This document shows, piece by piece, positions 1 through 5,525 of a stretch of 10,829 nt of DNA (the stretch's first letter is position 1; every line of letters starts with the position of its first letter). The translations under genes were made by a program, and so were the position numbers. Source of the stretch: Burkholderiales bacterium (GTDB lineage: Bacteria; Pseudomonadota; Gammaproteobacteria; Burkholderiales; Burkholderiaceae_C). Location: contig CANGHQ010000028.1 in NCBI GenBank assembly GCA_947453585.1, forward strand, positions 1 through 10,829, in the 5' to 3' direction. The notes beneath the pieces are model-generated. The model did not search any database, was not told where the DNA came from, and saw only the letters and a program-made list of their open reading frames with translations.

Positions 1-217
1 AGGCGTTGCGTGGCTTGATGGCCACCGCTACGGCCACCAAAGCTGCCAGAACCACGGGATGGCGGCGCAGCCAGACCAGCCCGACCTTGACGCGGTCGGC
101 TTGGGCAAACGGCACCACCAGCACCTCGCTTTGGACTGAGAGTTCGCGTCGAAGCTGGGCGCTGCGCCAAATGGCGCGCTCCTGGCGCAAGCGCAGTTCA
201 AGGTCTTGGGCGCTCAT
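1..217 (-). CDS. YqjK-like small membrane protein (3' end outside window)
   Basis: Reading the minus strand from the ATG at 217-215 gives an open frame of 72 codons that runs off the window edge, so the C-terminus is missing. It begins MSAQDLELRLRQERA. The N-terminal half (about residues 3-32) is rich in Arg, Glu and Gln and probably helical. A hydrophobic segment of Val, Leu and Ala at about residues 54-67, preceded by Trp-Leu-Arg-Arg-His, looks like one membrane helix. It lies 40 nt downstream of the YqjE-type gene and in the same direction. That position, third after a DUF883 gene and a holin-type gene, is where enteric bacteria have yqjK, which is the main reason for the name; sequence similarity to YqjK itself is only suggestive. 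No strong Shine-Dalgarno is visible before the start. The function of the family is unknown, but the setting suggests an inner-membrane partner of the two upstream products. Confidence 0.6.
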   Translation of the reverse strand, partial: MSAQDLELRLRQERAIWRSAQLRRELSVQSEVLVVPFAQADRVKVGLVWLRRHPVVLAALVAVAVAIKPRNA

Positions 218-257
218 GGGCAAATTTGGCCTAGCGCCAGGCTCGTGCGGCCAGCCA

Positions 258-674
258 TCATTGCTGGCCCCGGTCGCGAGACAGCTCTTTGGCGCTGGCG
301 TGAAACATGCCCAGCGGATTGCGCAAACGCCGCCGCGCCAGCCCGAGCAAGCCGAGACCACCGGCCAGAAACAGCAGCGCCAAGCCCCCGGCGGCAGCAA
401 AGCGCCAGTCGTCGGGGAACATCAGCACCACGGTGCCGCACAACAGCACCAAGCCCAGCGCCAAGCACACCAGCGCCACCGCAGCAAACACCAGCGCGTC
501 GAGCACGCGGCGTTTTTCGGCCTCCAGCTCGGTGCCCAGCAGTTCCAGGCGCACTTGCGCCGTTTCCAGCAGCGTGAACAGCAACTGGCGCAAAGACGCA
601 AGCAAACCGCCAGACGCCGAAGCGCGCTTGCGGAAAGGGTTGTCGGAGGATTCGGTTTTCGGGGATTCGCTCAT
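258..674 (-). CDS. Phage-holin-superfamily inner-membrane protein, YqjE type
   Basis: This 138-aa protein starts MSESPKTESS. A polar, basic N-terminus (1-25) is followed by an amphipathic stretch with LLETAQVRLELLGTELEAEK (about 35-54), typical of the YqjE/holin 3_6 family (PF07332). Two long hydrophobic segments follow at about 61-86 and 92-113, separated by Pro-Asp-Asp-Trp, which gives a hairpin of two membrane helices. The C-terminal tail is basic (RRRLRNP). Despite the family name there is no phage lysis cassette here: no endolysin and no other phage gene lies nearby. The gene sits 18 nt downstream of the DUF883 stop, so the two are almost certainly co-transcribed. In enterobacteria YqjE is encoded between yqjD and yqjK, as here. 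Its biochemical role is unknown. The family assignment is from recognition of the sequence pattern, and the membrane topology is inferred. Confidence 0.85.
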   Translation of the reverse strand: MSESPKTESSDNPFRKRASASGGLLASLRQLLFTLLETAQVRLELLGTELEAEKRRVLDALVFAAVALVCLALGLVLLCGTVVLMFPDDWRFAAAGGLALLFLAGGLGLLGLARRRLRNPLGMFHASAKELSRDRGQQ

Positions 675-692
675 GGCGCGTCAGCGCCCCGA

Positions 693-1004
693 CTAGCGCC
701 GACCGACGAGCAGTCCGACCACCAAACCAATGCCCGCAGCGATGCCAATCGACTTCCAGGGGTTCTCGTGCACAAACTCGTCGGTCGCGTGGCCTGCGGC
801 CTTGGCCCGCAACACAGCCGCGTCTTGCAAGTGCTTGAGGTCGCGGGTGGCCTCGGACAGACGCGCTTCCACGCGGGCACGCACGCCCACCGCACTGTCG
901 CCCACTTGGTCGGCCGTCATGCGCAGCACCTCTTGTGCGTCGTCAATCACGACACGCAGGTCGTGCATGAGTTTGGCTTTGTGCTCGGCGTCGATAGAAA
1001 TCAT
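693..1004 (-). CDS. DUF883 family protein (ElaB/YqjD-like tail-anchored membrane protein)
   Basis: This is a 103-aa protein. The ATG at 1004 is preferred to an in-frame ATG 24 codons upstream because a GGAG Shine-Dalgarno (minus strand, 1016-1013) lies 8 nt before it, and because the longer form would start inside the predicted promoter. Residues 5-70 are strongly helical and charged (a likely coiled coil of heptad character). Residues 80-103 contain Asn-Pro-Trp-Lys followed by a glycine-rich hydrophobic segment ending VGLLVGRR, which is the diagnostic C-terminal membrane anchor of the DUF883 family. In E. coli, the family members YqjD and ElaB are stationary-phase inner-membrane proteins, and YqjD was reported to bind ribosomes through its N-terminal part. 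A similar ribosome-tethering or membrane-stress role here is inference. It is the first gene of the minus-strand operon, with a candidate FNR-type promoter 30-70 bp upstream. Confidence 0.88.
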   Translation of the reverse strand: MISIDAEHKAKLMHDLRVVIDDAQEVLRMTADQVGDSAVGVRARVEARLSEATRDLKHLQDAAVLRAKAAGHATDEFVHENPWKSIGIAAGIGLVVGLLVGRR

Positions 1005-1035
1005 GAAAAAAGCTCCAAGGGTTGTGAATGGTGTA

Positions 1036-1076
1036 ACTGTAGACCAGGGCCGTTTAAAGGCGTTGACCCATGTCAA
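1036..1076 (-). promoter_or_regulatory. Candidate FNR/CRP-family activated (class II) promoter of the DUF883 operon
   Basis: TTGACCCATGTCAA at 1063-1076 is a perfect 5-4-5 inverted repeat, close to the FNR/ANR/DNR half-site pattern TTGAT-N4-ATCAA. On the minus strand a -10-like hexamer TACAGT (1041-1036; 4 of 6 matches to TATAAT) is centred 31 bp downstream of the palindrome centre (1069.5). That is the spacing expected when an activator sits at -41.5. The implied start of transcription is near 1028, giving a leader of about 24 nt that contains the GGAG ribosome site. The minus-strand TTGACA inside the palindrome has no acceptable -10 box at 16-18 bp, so it is not simply a sigma-70 -35 element. 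The regulator itself is not in this window, and the identity FNR versus DNR versus another CRP-family member cannot be decided. Confidence 0.45.
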
Positions 1077-1102
1077 AAAAGCAATCTTATATTTCCGGGC
1101 TT

Positions 1103-1134
1103 AGCCTGGTGCGCCGCCGACCCGTCGGCAGGCT
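1103..1134 (+). other. Inverted repeat / possible leader hairpin upstream of the CobW-family gene
   Basis: GCCGA (1116-1120) and TCGGC (1125-1129) form a 5-bp stem with loop CCCG. An outer pair, AGCCT (1103-1107) with AGGCT (1130-1134), could extend the structure across an asymmetric bulge. No T-run follows on either strand close enough to make a terminator. It lies in the 170-bp gap between the divergent DUF883 and CobW-family genes, about 40 nt before the latter's start. It may be a leader structure or chance in GC-rich DNA. Confidence 0.2.
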
Positions 1135-1174
1135 GCGAAAATAGGCCCAACACCACTTAGAACGGAACATTTCC

Positions 1175-2254
1175 ATGGCCCTCATCCCCGCCACCATCCT
1201 TACCGGCTTTTTAGGCGCGGGCAAGACCACCGTGCTCAAGCGCATCCTGAGTGAGGCGCACGGCCAAAAAATTGCGGTGATCGAAAACGAGTTTGGCGAA
1301 GAAAACATCGACAGCGACATTCTGGTGTCCGACACCACCGAGCAAATCATCCAGATGAGCAATGGCTGCATCTGTTGCACCATCCGCGAAGACCTGCGCG
1401 CCACGCTGCAAGACCTGGCTGAGAAAAAGCGCAAAGGCGAGCTCGACTTTGACCGCGTGGTGATCGAGACCACCGGCCTGGCCGACCCCGGCCCGGTGGC
1501 GCAGACCTTTTTCATGGACGACGAGGTGGCCGAGTCCTACTTGCTGGACGCAATTTTGACGCTGGTGGACGCCAAACACGCGCCCGACCAGCTCAACGAC
1601 CGCCAGGAAGCGCGCCGCCAGGTGGGTTTTGCCGACCAGATATTCATCAGCAAGTCCGAACTGGTCTCGCCTGAGGCGCTGAATGCGCTGCAACACCGCT
1701 TAAAGCACATGAACCCGCGTGCACCGCAGCACACGGTGCACTTTGGCAATGTGGCGATCAAGGACTTTTTTGACCTGCGCGGCTTCAACCTGAACGCCAA
1801 ACTCGACATCGACCCCGATTTCCTGAGCGCAGACACGCATGACCACGACCACGACCACAGCCACGGGCATGACCATGGGCATGACGACCATGAGCACGGT
1901 GAAGCCTGCAATCATCCCTCGCACGCCGACCACAGCGGCCACCACCACCATGTGGACGACGACGTCAAAAGCTTCGTATTCAAGTCCGATCGGCCCTTTG
2001 ACCCGGCCAAGTTGGAAGACTTTTTGGGAGCCATCGTCAATATTTACGGCCCGCGCATGCTGCGCTACAAGGGCGTTCTTTATATGCAGGGCAGCGAGCG
2101 CAAGGTGATTTTCCAAGGCGTACACCAGCTCATGGGCAGCGACTTAGGGCCCGCCTGGGCGCCTGACGAGGTCAAGAACAGCAAACTGGTGTTTATTGGC
2201 ATCGACCTGCCCAAAGACATCCTGCTGCAAGGGATGGAGCAGGCATTGGTGTAA
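1175..2254 (+). CDS. COG0523/CobW-family GTP-binding protein with histidine-rich metal loop
   Basis: This 359-aa protein belongs to the G3E P-loop GTPases (CobW/YjiA/ZNG1), metallochaperones or insertases that move zinc, cobalt or nickel using GTP. Visible motifs: Walker A GFLGAGKTT (11-19), the family's metal-binding NGCICC (63-68), the Walker B/G3-like ETTGLADP (98-105), and a G4-like ISKSEL (158-163), where the usual NKxD/TKxD carries Glu in place of Asp. The stretch 222-259 contains 17 histidines interleaved with Asp and Gly plus Cys245, a likely metal-sequestering linker. The C-terminal CobW_C domain follows (about 264-358: SFVFKSDRPFDPAKL, then LRYKGVLY). Length and domain order are normal. 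The start has only a weak GGAA Shine-Dalgarno. The substrate metal cannot be told from sequence: zinc is the likeliest given the His loop and the neighbouring zinc-site-degenerate DksA, and cobalamin synthesis is unlikely because no cob genes are present. Confidence 0.92.
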   Translation: MALIPATILTGFLGAGKTTVLKRILSEAHGQKIAVIENEFGEENIDSDILVSDTTEQIIQMSNGCICCTIREDLRATLQDLAEKKRKGELDFDRVVIETTGLADPGPVAQTFFMDDEVAESYLLDAILTLVDAKHAPDQLNDRQEARRQVGFADQIFISKSELVSPEALNALQHRLKHMNPRAPQHTVHFGNVAIKDFFDLRGFNLNAKLDIDPDFLSADTHDHDHDHSHGHDHGHDDHEHGEACNHPSHADHSGHHHHVDDDVKSFVFKSDRPFDPAKLEDFLGAIVNIYGPRMLRYKGVLYMQGSERKVIFQGVHQLMGSDLGPAWAPDEVKNSKLVFIGIDLPKDILLQGMEQALV

Positions 2255-2274
2255 TTTTCGGCGACAATCGGCGC

Positions 2275-2293
2275 ATTGCTGCAACGCAGCAAT
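2275..2293. other. Perfect 8-bp inverted repeat in the CobW gene/dksA gap
   Basis: ATTGCTGC (2275-2282), a 3-nt spacer AAC, then GCAGCAAT (2286-2293) gives a perfect 8-bp stem, 20 nt after the stop codon of the CobW-family gene. On the plus strand the nearest T-run (2315-2320, six Ts) starts 21 nt after the stem, too far for a classical intrinsic terminator. It could still protect the 3' end of the upstream transcript or lie in the dksA leader. The rest of the 227-bp gap (2255-2481) shows the short palindrome CCCATGGG at 2365-2372 and no convincing sigma-70 promoter pair. Confidence 0.3.
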
Positions 2294-2469
2294 TCCACTA
2301 CCAAAGCCTTCTCCTTTTTTCTGGATGCCGTATGTTGGTCGCACTTTTGCAAATGATGGGGATTCCCATGGGTAAACCTGTACACTCCCGCGCCGAAGGG
2401 GCTGGCAGTCCGCCCGCGTCCCGTGCCGTGGAACCAGACACCCGGATCCCCGACCATCGCGTTTCTGTT

Positions 2470-2475
2470 AGGAGA
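2470..2475 (+). promoter_or_regulatory. Ribosome binding site that fixes the dksA GTG start
   Basis: AGGAGA lies 6 nt before the GTG at 2482. It is one of the strongest Shine-Dalgarno sequences in the window and settles the start. Two in-frame upstream ATGs (2332 and 2368) would add 50 and 38 residues but have no comparable site, and the added residues do not resemble the rest of the protein. Confidence 0.75.
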
Positions 2476-2481
2476 CAAGAA

Positions 2482-3600
2482 GTGAAAGCCAACAAAGCAA
2501 GCCCCAGCAAAGCAAGCGCGGGAGCAGCTGCACCTGCCAAGGCCGCAAAAATCGCTAAGCCTGCGGCAAAACCCGCCGCTGTGACTGCCAAAGCCAAAGC
2601 TGCGCCAGCGGCACCCGCCAAGGCCCCTGCTGCAACGGTGGCAAAAAAGCCCGTTCCTTCGAAGAAAACTGCGACCCTAGTCGCCCCTGTAAAAAAAGTA
2701 CCGGCACCTGCTAAAACCACTGCCATTGCCGCTCCCGCCGTCAAAAAAGCTGTGGCCCTCAAAGCCCCCGCAGCAAAAGCGGCCCCCGCCAAGCCCAGCG
2801 CAAAAACTCCGGTCGCGCCCAAACCTGCGGCTCCCAAAAAGCCGGTCGCCGCTCCTGTTGCGGTGAAAACTCCTCCCAAAGAAACCAAAGCCAAGACGCC
2901 TGCCGTCGTGGTCGAACCCAAAGCCAAGCCCCCTGTGAATGCAATTGCCCCCAAACCCGCCGCCCCTTTGTCTGTCCCTGGCGTCGTGAGTTCCGTACCC
3001 ACCAAATCGGGCCGCCCGTCCTCGCGTTTGGCCCAATTGACCGTGCCTTCGATGGCGCAGTCGGTTGCATCGACCGCAGCCAAAGCCAGCTTCAACCCGT
3101 CGAGCCACGCGCCTTTTGCCGCTCCGGTGATTCCCGCCATCGTCAAAAAAGACACGAAGCTGGCCAACAACTGGAAAACCACGCCGGTCGAGCGCCTGAC
3201 CGACGCCGAGCTCCTGGCCATGCCCGATTCCGAGTACATGAACGACGTACAACTCGCCGCCTTCAAACTCAAACTCAGCATTCTCAAGCGCGACATCCTC
3301 AGCAACGCCGGTGAAACCACCGAGCATCTGCGTGAAGACACCTCGGTTGTGCCCGACCCGGCAGACCGCGCCACCATCGAGGAAGAGCACGCATTGGAGC
3401 TGCGCACCCGCGACCGCGAGCGCAAGCTACTCAAGAAAATCGAGCAATCGATCACCCGCATTGACGCTGGCGACTACGGCTACTGCGACGAAACTGGCGA
3501 AGCTATCGGCGTCGGCCGTTTGCTGGCGCGCCCCACCGCCACGCTTTCGCTCGAAGCGCAGCAGCGCCGCGAGTTGAAGCAAAAAATGTTTGGCGACTAA
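2482..3600 (+). CDS. dksA: RNA polymerase-binding transcription factor DksA with long Ala/Lys/Pro-rich N-terminal extension
   Basis: From the GTG start the protein has 372 aa, against about 150 for E. coli DksA. Residues 1-165 are low-complexity Ala/Lys/Pro, resembling histone H1-like tails. A linker rich in Ser, Val and Pro follows, and the DksA module occupies about 235-372. The coiled-coil tip motif DxxDxA is intact (Asp292, Asp295, Ala297 in PDPADRATIEEE), as is the following LELRTRDRERKLLKKIEQS. Tip insertion into the RNA polymerase secondary channel, with ppGpp-dependent control of rRNA and amino-acid promoters, is therefore expected. In the zinc-ribbon region only Cys335 (GYCDETGE) remains; the other three cysteine positions are Thr338, Ser356 and Ala359, so zinc cannot be bound in the usual way. 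This single-cysteine form is, as far as I know, common in alpha- and betaproteobacterial DksA. The extension is basic and probably disordered; its function is unknown, with nucleic-acid contact the simplest guess. Confidence 0.93.
   Translation: MKANKASPSKASAGAAAPAKAAKIAKPAAKPAAVTAKAKAAPAAPAKAPAATVAKKPVPSKKTATLVAPVKKVPAPAKTTAIAAPAVKKAVALKAPAAKAAPAKPSAKTPVAPKPAAPKKPVAAPVAVKTPPKETKAKTPAVVVEPKAKPPVNAIAPKPAAPLSVPGVVSSVPTKSGRPSSRLAQLTVPSMAQSVASTAAKASFNPSSHAPFAAPVIPAIVKKDTKLANNWKTTPVERLTDAELLAMPDSEYMNDVQLAAFKLKLSILKRDILSNAGETTEHLREDTSVVPDPADRATIEEEHALELRTRDRERKLLKKIEQSITRIDAGDYGYCDETGEAIGVGRLLARPTATLSLEAQQRRELKQKMFGD
2485..2976 (+). repeat. Low-complexity coding repeat (Ala/Lys/Pro tract of DksA)
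   Basis: Codons 2-165 of dksA are dominated by GCx, AAA/AAG and CCx, encoding irregular units such as PAKAPA, KAPAAKAAPAK and PKPAAPKK. The units are not an exact tandem repeat: the DNA varies between copies, and there is no fixed period. Because of the composition, the antisense strand stays open for a long way and yields spurious Gly/Ala-rich frames. Confidence 0.75.
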
Positions 3601-3627
3601 GCATCTGCCTCGCGCAGGCCACCGTCC

Positions 3628-5208
3628 GTGAGTGAAAGCAAAGCCCCGCAAGCAAGAGACCCTGGCACGGCGGCTACAGCCGAAAGCGAGACCGCGCGGT
3701 CCAAATCCTTTCAGTCCGAATGGTCGCACCAGGTCAATCTGGTGCGCAAACAGGAATTTGCCTATTTGCGCAGCGTGATCAAGCGCGAAGGCGGCGTTCG
3801 ATCCGAACTCACGCTGGCGGGCATGCCGGTGCGTTCGTCGAAGGCTGAAAAAGTCCGGGGTGAAACGCTCAAAAAGATCGAAGAAATCGAAGCACAGCTT
3901 GACCTGTTATGGCTGGCAAGCCGTGGCAAGCGCAGCAATTCAGGATTCACCAGCCGTTCCGGTTTGGATCTAGCCTCCTTTTTGTCGGCGTCGCCCGGAC
4001 TGACGACGGCCTCGCTGCCATCCGCCCTACCTGCCGGTGTGCTGACGCAGACCTTGCACCACGCTGAGATGCCCAGCTCGGTGCTCCTGACCCCCACCAT
4101 CGAAAGCCCTGCCGCGACATCGGCCGAACTGCGCCCCGCCTTGCGCGAGACGCACTTTACCCAAAGGCCAATCTTCAATGATTCGGCGCTGTCCGCCGCC
4201 GCCGTCCTGTTCGCCAGCGAAGACTACGACCTGGCAGCGCAGCACCTGCTGCGCGCCCTGCGCGCCAATGACGCGCGCGCGGTCCAGTTACAGCGCCTGC
4301 TGGCTTTGCTGGAGATTTACCGCGCCACCGGCAACCAGGCCCAGTTTGACTGGTCGGTGCTGGAGTACTTTGACTACTGGGACGGCGGAACACCGCAGTG
4401 GCACGTGTCCCCGAAGGCGCGCACAAGCACAGGCAAATTCAGTCCAGGCGCGCCGGCGGAGAACACGCGCTTCGCCGCTTCCTCCCTGAACGATGCGCGG
4501 GTATGGCGCTGCCCCTCGGGGCTCAATGCTGCGGCTGCACGCAAATTGCGCGCTCACTGGCTGGCCAGTCGCCATTGCGGCGTGGACTGGACATCGCTCA
4601 GCACGCTCGACGCCACCGCCAGCGCAGAACTGGTGGCCTGTTTCAGGCAAGCGCAAGGCGCGCCTTCGCAGCTGATTTTTGTGGATACGCCCAACCTGCT
4701 GTACGTGCTGGAGCAGGCCACGCCGCAAGGCCAGCCGCAAGTGGCGCGCAGCCTGTGGGAACTGCGGTTTTGCTTGCTGGAGCTCATGCAGATGCGCGCG
4801 GCTTTTGACGCCGCTGCCACCGATTTTTGCCTGACTTATATTGAACCGGCCCCGGTGTGGAAGGCTTCAGAGATCCACTTCATAGGCGACGCGCTGGTGC
4901 CTGTGCCTCTGCCCGCACAAGCTAACCAGGGCTCACCCTGGCATCTTTCTGGGCACGTGCTGGGCGCAAGCGGACTGGCATTACCCGACCTACCAGAGCA
5001 GCCGACACCGCAGCGCATCACCATAGCCTGCGCGGCACTGGTGCGCATGGACGCCGAGGCGATTGCGCAATTGGCGCAGTGGCTGCACGGCGCCAGCGAA
5101 AAAAAGGCTGATGTGCACCTGCAAGGCGTTGGCGTGCTGGTGGGCGCCGCGTGGGCGGCCGCCGGTATTGACGCTTTAGCGCAGGTCCATTTGCGCGATT
5201 TGGGCTAG
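3628..5208 (+). CDS. Conserved-type hypothetical protein with helical-repeat-like middle and two STAS-like regions
   Basis: I do not recognise this 526-aa protein by name. It starts with GTG 27 nt after dksA; the Shine-Dalgarno is weak (an AGG about 10 nt upstream), and the next methionine is residue 66. There is no signal peptide or membrane helix, so it is probably cytosolic. Residues 26-99 contain a charged helical region (QVNLVRKQEFAYLRSVI; KKIEEIEAQLDLLW). Residues 100-180 are Ser/Pro/Thr-rich linker. Residues 184-250 look like a pair of TPR-like helices (LFASEDYDLAAQHLLRAL; LLALLEIYRATG) ending Tyr-Phe-Asp-Tyr-Trp. About 290-365 has the STAS/MlaB pattern (VDWTSLSTLDATASAEL, then QLIFVDTP and LLYVLEQA). 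About 464-526 repeats it (ITIACAALVRMDAEAIAQL, then GVGVLVGAAWAAAGIDALA). STAS folds usually bind nucleotides or act as protein partners in regulation or transport. Co-direction with dksA suggests co-transcription. Both domain calls are by eye. Confidence 0.8.
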   Translation: MSESKAPQARDPGTAATAESETARSKSFQSEWSHQVNLVRKQEFAYLRSVIKREGGVRSELTLAGMPVRSSKAEKVRGETLKKIEEIEAQLDLLWLASRGKRSNSGFTSRSGLDLASFLSASPGLTTASLPSALPAGVLTQTLHHAEMPSSVLLTPTIESPAATSAELRPALRETHFTQRPIFNDSALSAAAVLFASEDYDLAAQHLLRALRANDARAVQLQRLLALLEIYRATGNQAQFDWSVLEYFDYWDGGTPQWHVSPKARTSTGKFSPGAPAENTRFAASSLNDARVWRCPSGLNAAAARKLRAHWLASRHCGVDWTSLSTLDATASAELVACFRQAQGAPSQLIFVDTPNLLYVLEQATPQGQPQVARSLWELRFCLLELMQMRAAFDAAATDFCLTYIEPAPVWKASEIHFIGDALVPVPLPAQANQGSPWHLSGHVLGASGLALPDLPEQPTPQRITIACAALVRMDAEAIAQLAQWLHGASEKKADVHLQGVGVLVGAAWAAAGIDALAQVHLRDLG

Positions 5209-5312
5209 TTCGCCCGCTGCGCAATTTTTCGGCGCTTCCTGGAGCACCCGGCAAAAATGCCGTCCGCACGGGTTCGATGGCTGCTTGCTGCCCATTTGAA
5301 CCATTACTTTCA

Positions 5313-5341
5313 TTGATAAGCCTAAGTGCTTAATTTAGAAC
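5313..5341 (+). promoter_or_regulatory. Candidate sigma-70 promoter upstream of mraZ
   Basis: TTGATA (5313-5318; 5 of 6 matches to TTGACA) is followed after 17 bp by TAGAAC (5336-5341; 4 of 6 matches to TATAAT). It would start transcription near 5348, about 185 nt before mraZ and roughly 95 nt upstream of the MraZ repeats. The spacing is ideal, but the -10 is imperfect. Confidence 0.35.
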
Positions 5342-5435
5342 GCCTTTTCGCCCAAATCCTGGTGAAAGAACGCTTCTAAGTCTTTGATTTCATTGGAAAA
5401 AATTGATCTGACGCTGTCGCAGACCCCAAATTTAC

Positions 5436-5444
5436 TGGTAAAGT
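5436..5444 (+). promoter_or_regulatory. Candidate extended -10 element overlapping the MraZ operator
   Basis: TGGTAAAGT has a TG-n extension followed by TAAAGT (4 of 6 matches to TATAAT). No good -35 lies 16-18 bp upstream. It overlaps the first MraZ repeat, so a start near 5451 would place the repeats across the transcription start, a layout that suits autorepression. It is an alternative or second promoter to the one at 5313. Confidence 0.25.
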
Positions 5445-5480
5445 GCAACTAAGTGCAAAAAAGTGCAATTTAGTGGTAAA
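5441..5480 (+). promoter_or_regulatory. MraZ operator: four direct repeats with 10-bp period
   Basis: AAGTGC occurs at 5441, 5451 and 5461, and TAGTGG at 5471, so the GTG core recurs exactly every 10 bp four times. MraZ from other bacteria binds direct repeats with one helical turn between them, a GTGG/TGGG core in E. coli and AAAGTG-type repeats in mollicutes, just upstream of its own gene. The repeats end 53 bp before the mraZ start, so negative autoregulation of the dcw cluster is the natural reading. A further AAGTGC at 5324 is out of phase and lies within the upstream promoter candidate. Confidence 0.7.
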
Positions 5481-5519
5481 TCTGGCAGCGCAAGGCCATT
5501 GAACCACGCGCGTTGGAAA

Positions 5520-5525
5520 AGAGGG
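5520..5525 (+). promoter_or_regulatory. Ribosome binding site that fixes the mraZ GTG start
   Basis: AGAGGG lies 8 nt before the GTG at 5534. The in-frame TTG at 5513 would add seven residues not typical of the family and has no Shine-Dalgarno, and the GTG at 5531 is one codon too early for the family's MF-x-G start. Confidence 0.65.

Noticed and set aside
258..674. Holin-family protein as a sign of a prophage or lysis cassette
   Set aside because: There are no phage genes around it. The DUF883-YqjE-YqjK-like order is the chromosomal housekeeping arrangement.
1048..1076. Minus-strand TTGACA (1076-1071) as a normal sigma-70 -35 box
   Set aside because: At 17 bp spacing the -10 position reads ACGGCC, which is not acceptable. 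The hexamer is better explained as one half of the FNR-type palindrome.
6..1160. Long plus-strand open frame of 384 codons across the yqj-type operon
   Set aside because: It is rich in Gln, His and Arg with no recognisable domain and lies antisense to three genes with clear family signatures and ribosome sites. It is a by-product of GC-rich codon bias.
1077..1174. Zur box or cobalamin riboswitch upstream of the CobW-family gene
   Set aside because: I see no AT-rich Zur-like palindrome, and the leader of about 100 nt is too short for a cobalamin riboswitch and lacks its conserved B12-box pattern.
2332..2481. Upstream ATG starts for dksA (2332 or 2368)
   Set aside because: They lack a Shine-Dalgarno comparable to AGGAGA before GTG 2482, and the extra residues do not continue the Lys/Ala pattern.
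2298..3461. Minus-strand open frame of 387 codons antisense to dksA
   Set aside because: Its Gly/Ala-rich, repetitive product is the complement of the Ala/Lys/Pro tract of dksA; it has no ribosome site and no known domain.
5249..5262. Hairpin CGGCA-AAAA-TGCCG as terminator of the 526-aa gene
   Set aside because: The stem has only 5 bp and no T-run follows, so an intrinsic terminator cannot be supported.
5324..5480. AAGTGC repeats as a CRISPR array or replication-origin iteron set
   Set aside because: Units are only about 10 bp, with no spacers, no cas or replication gene nearby, and the position directly ahead of mraZ explains them as an operator.
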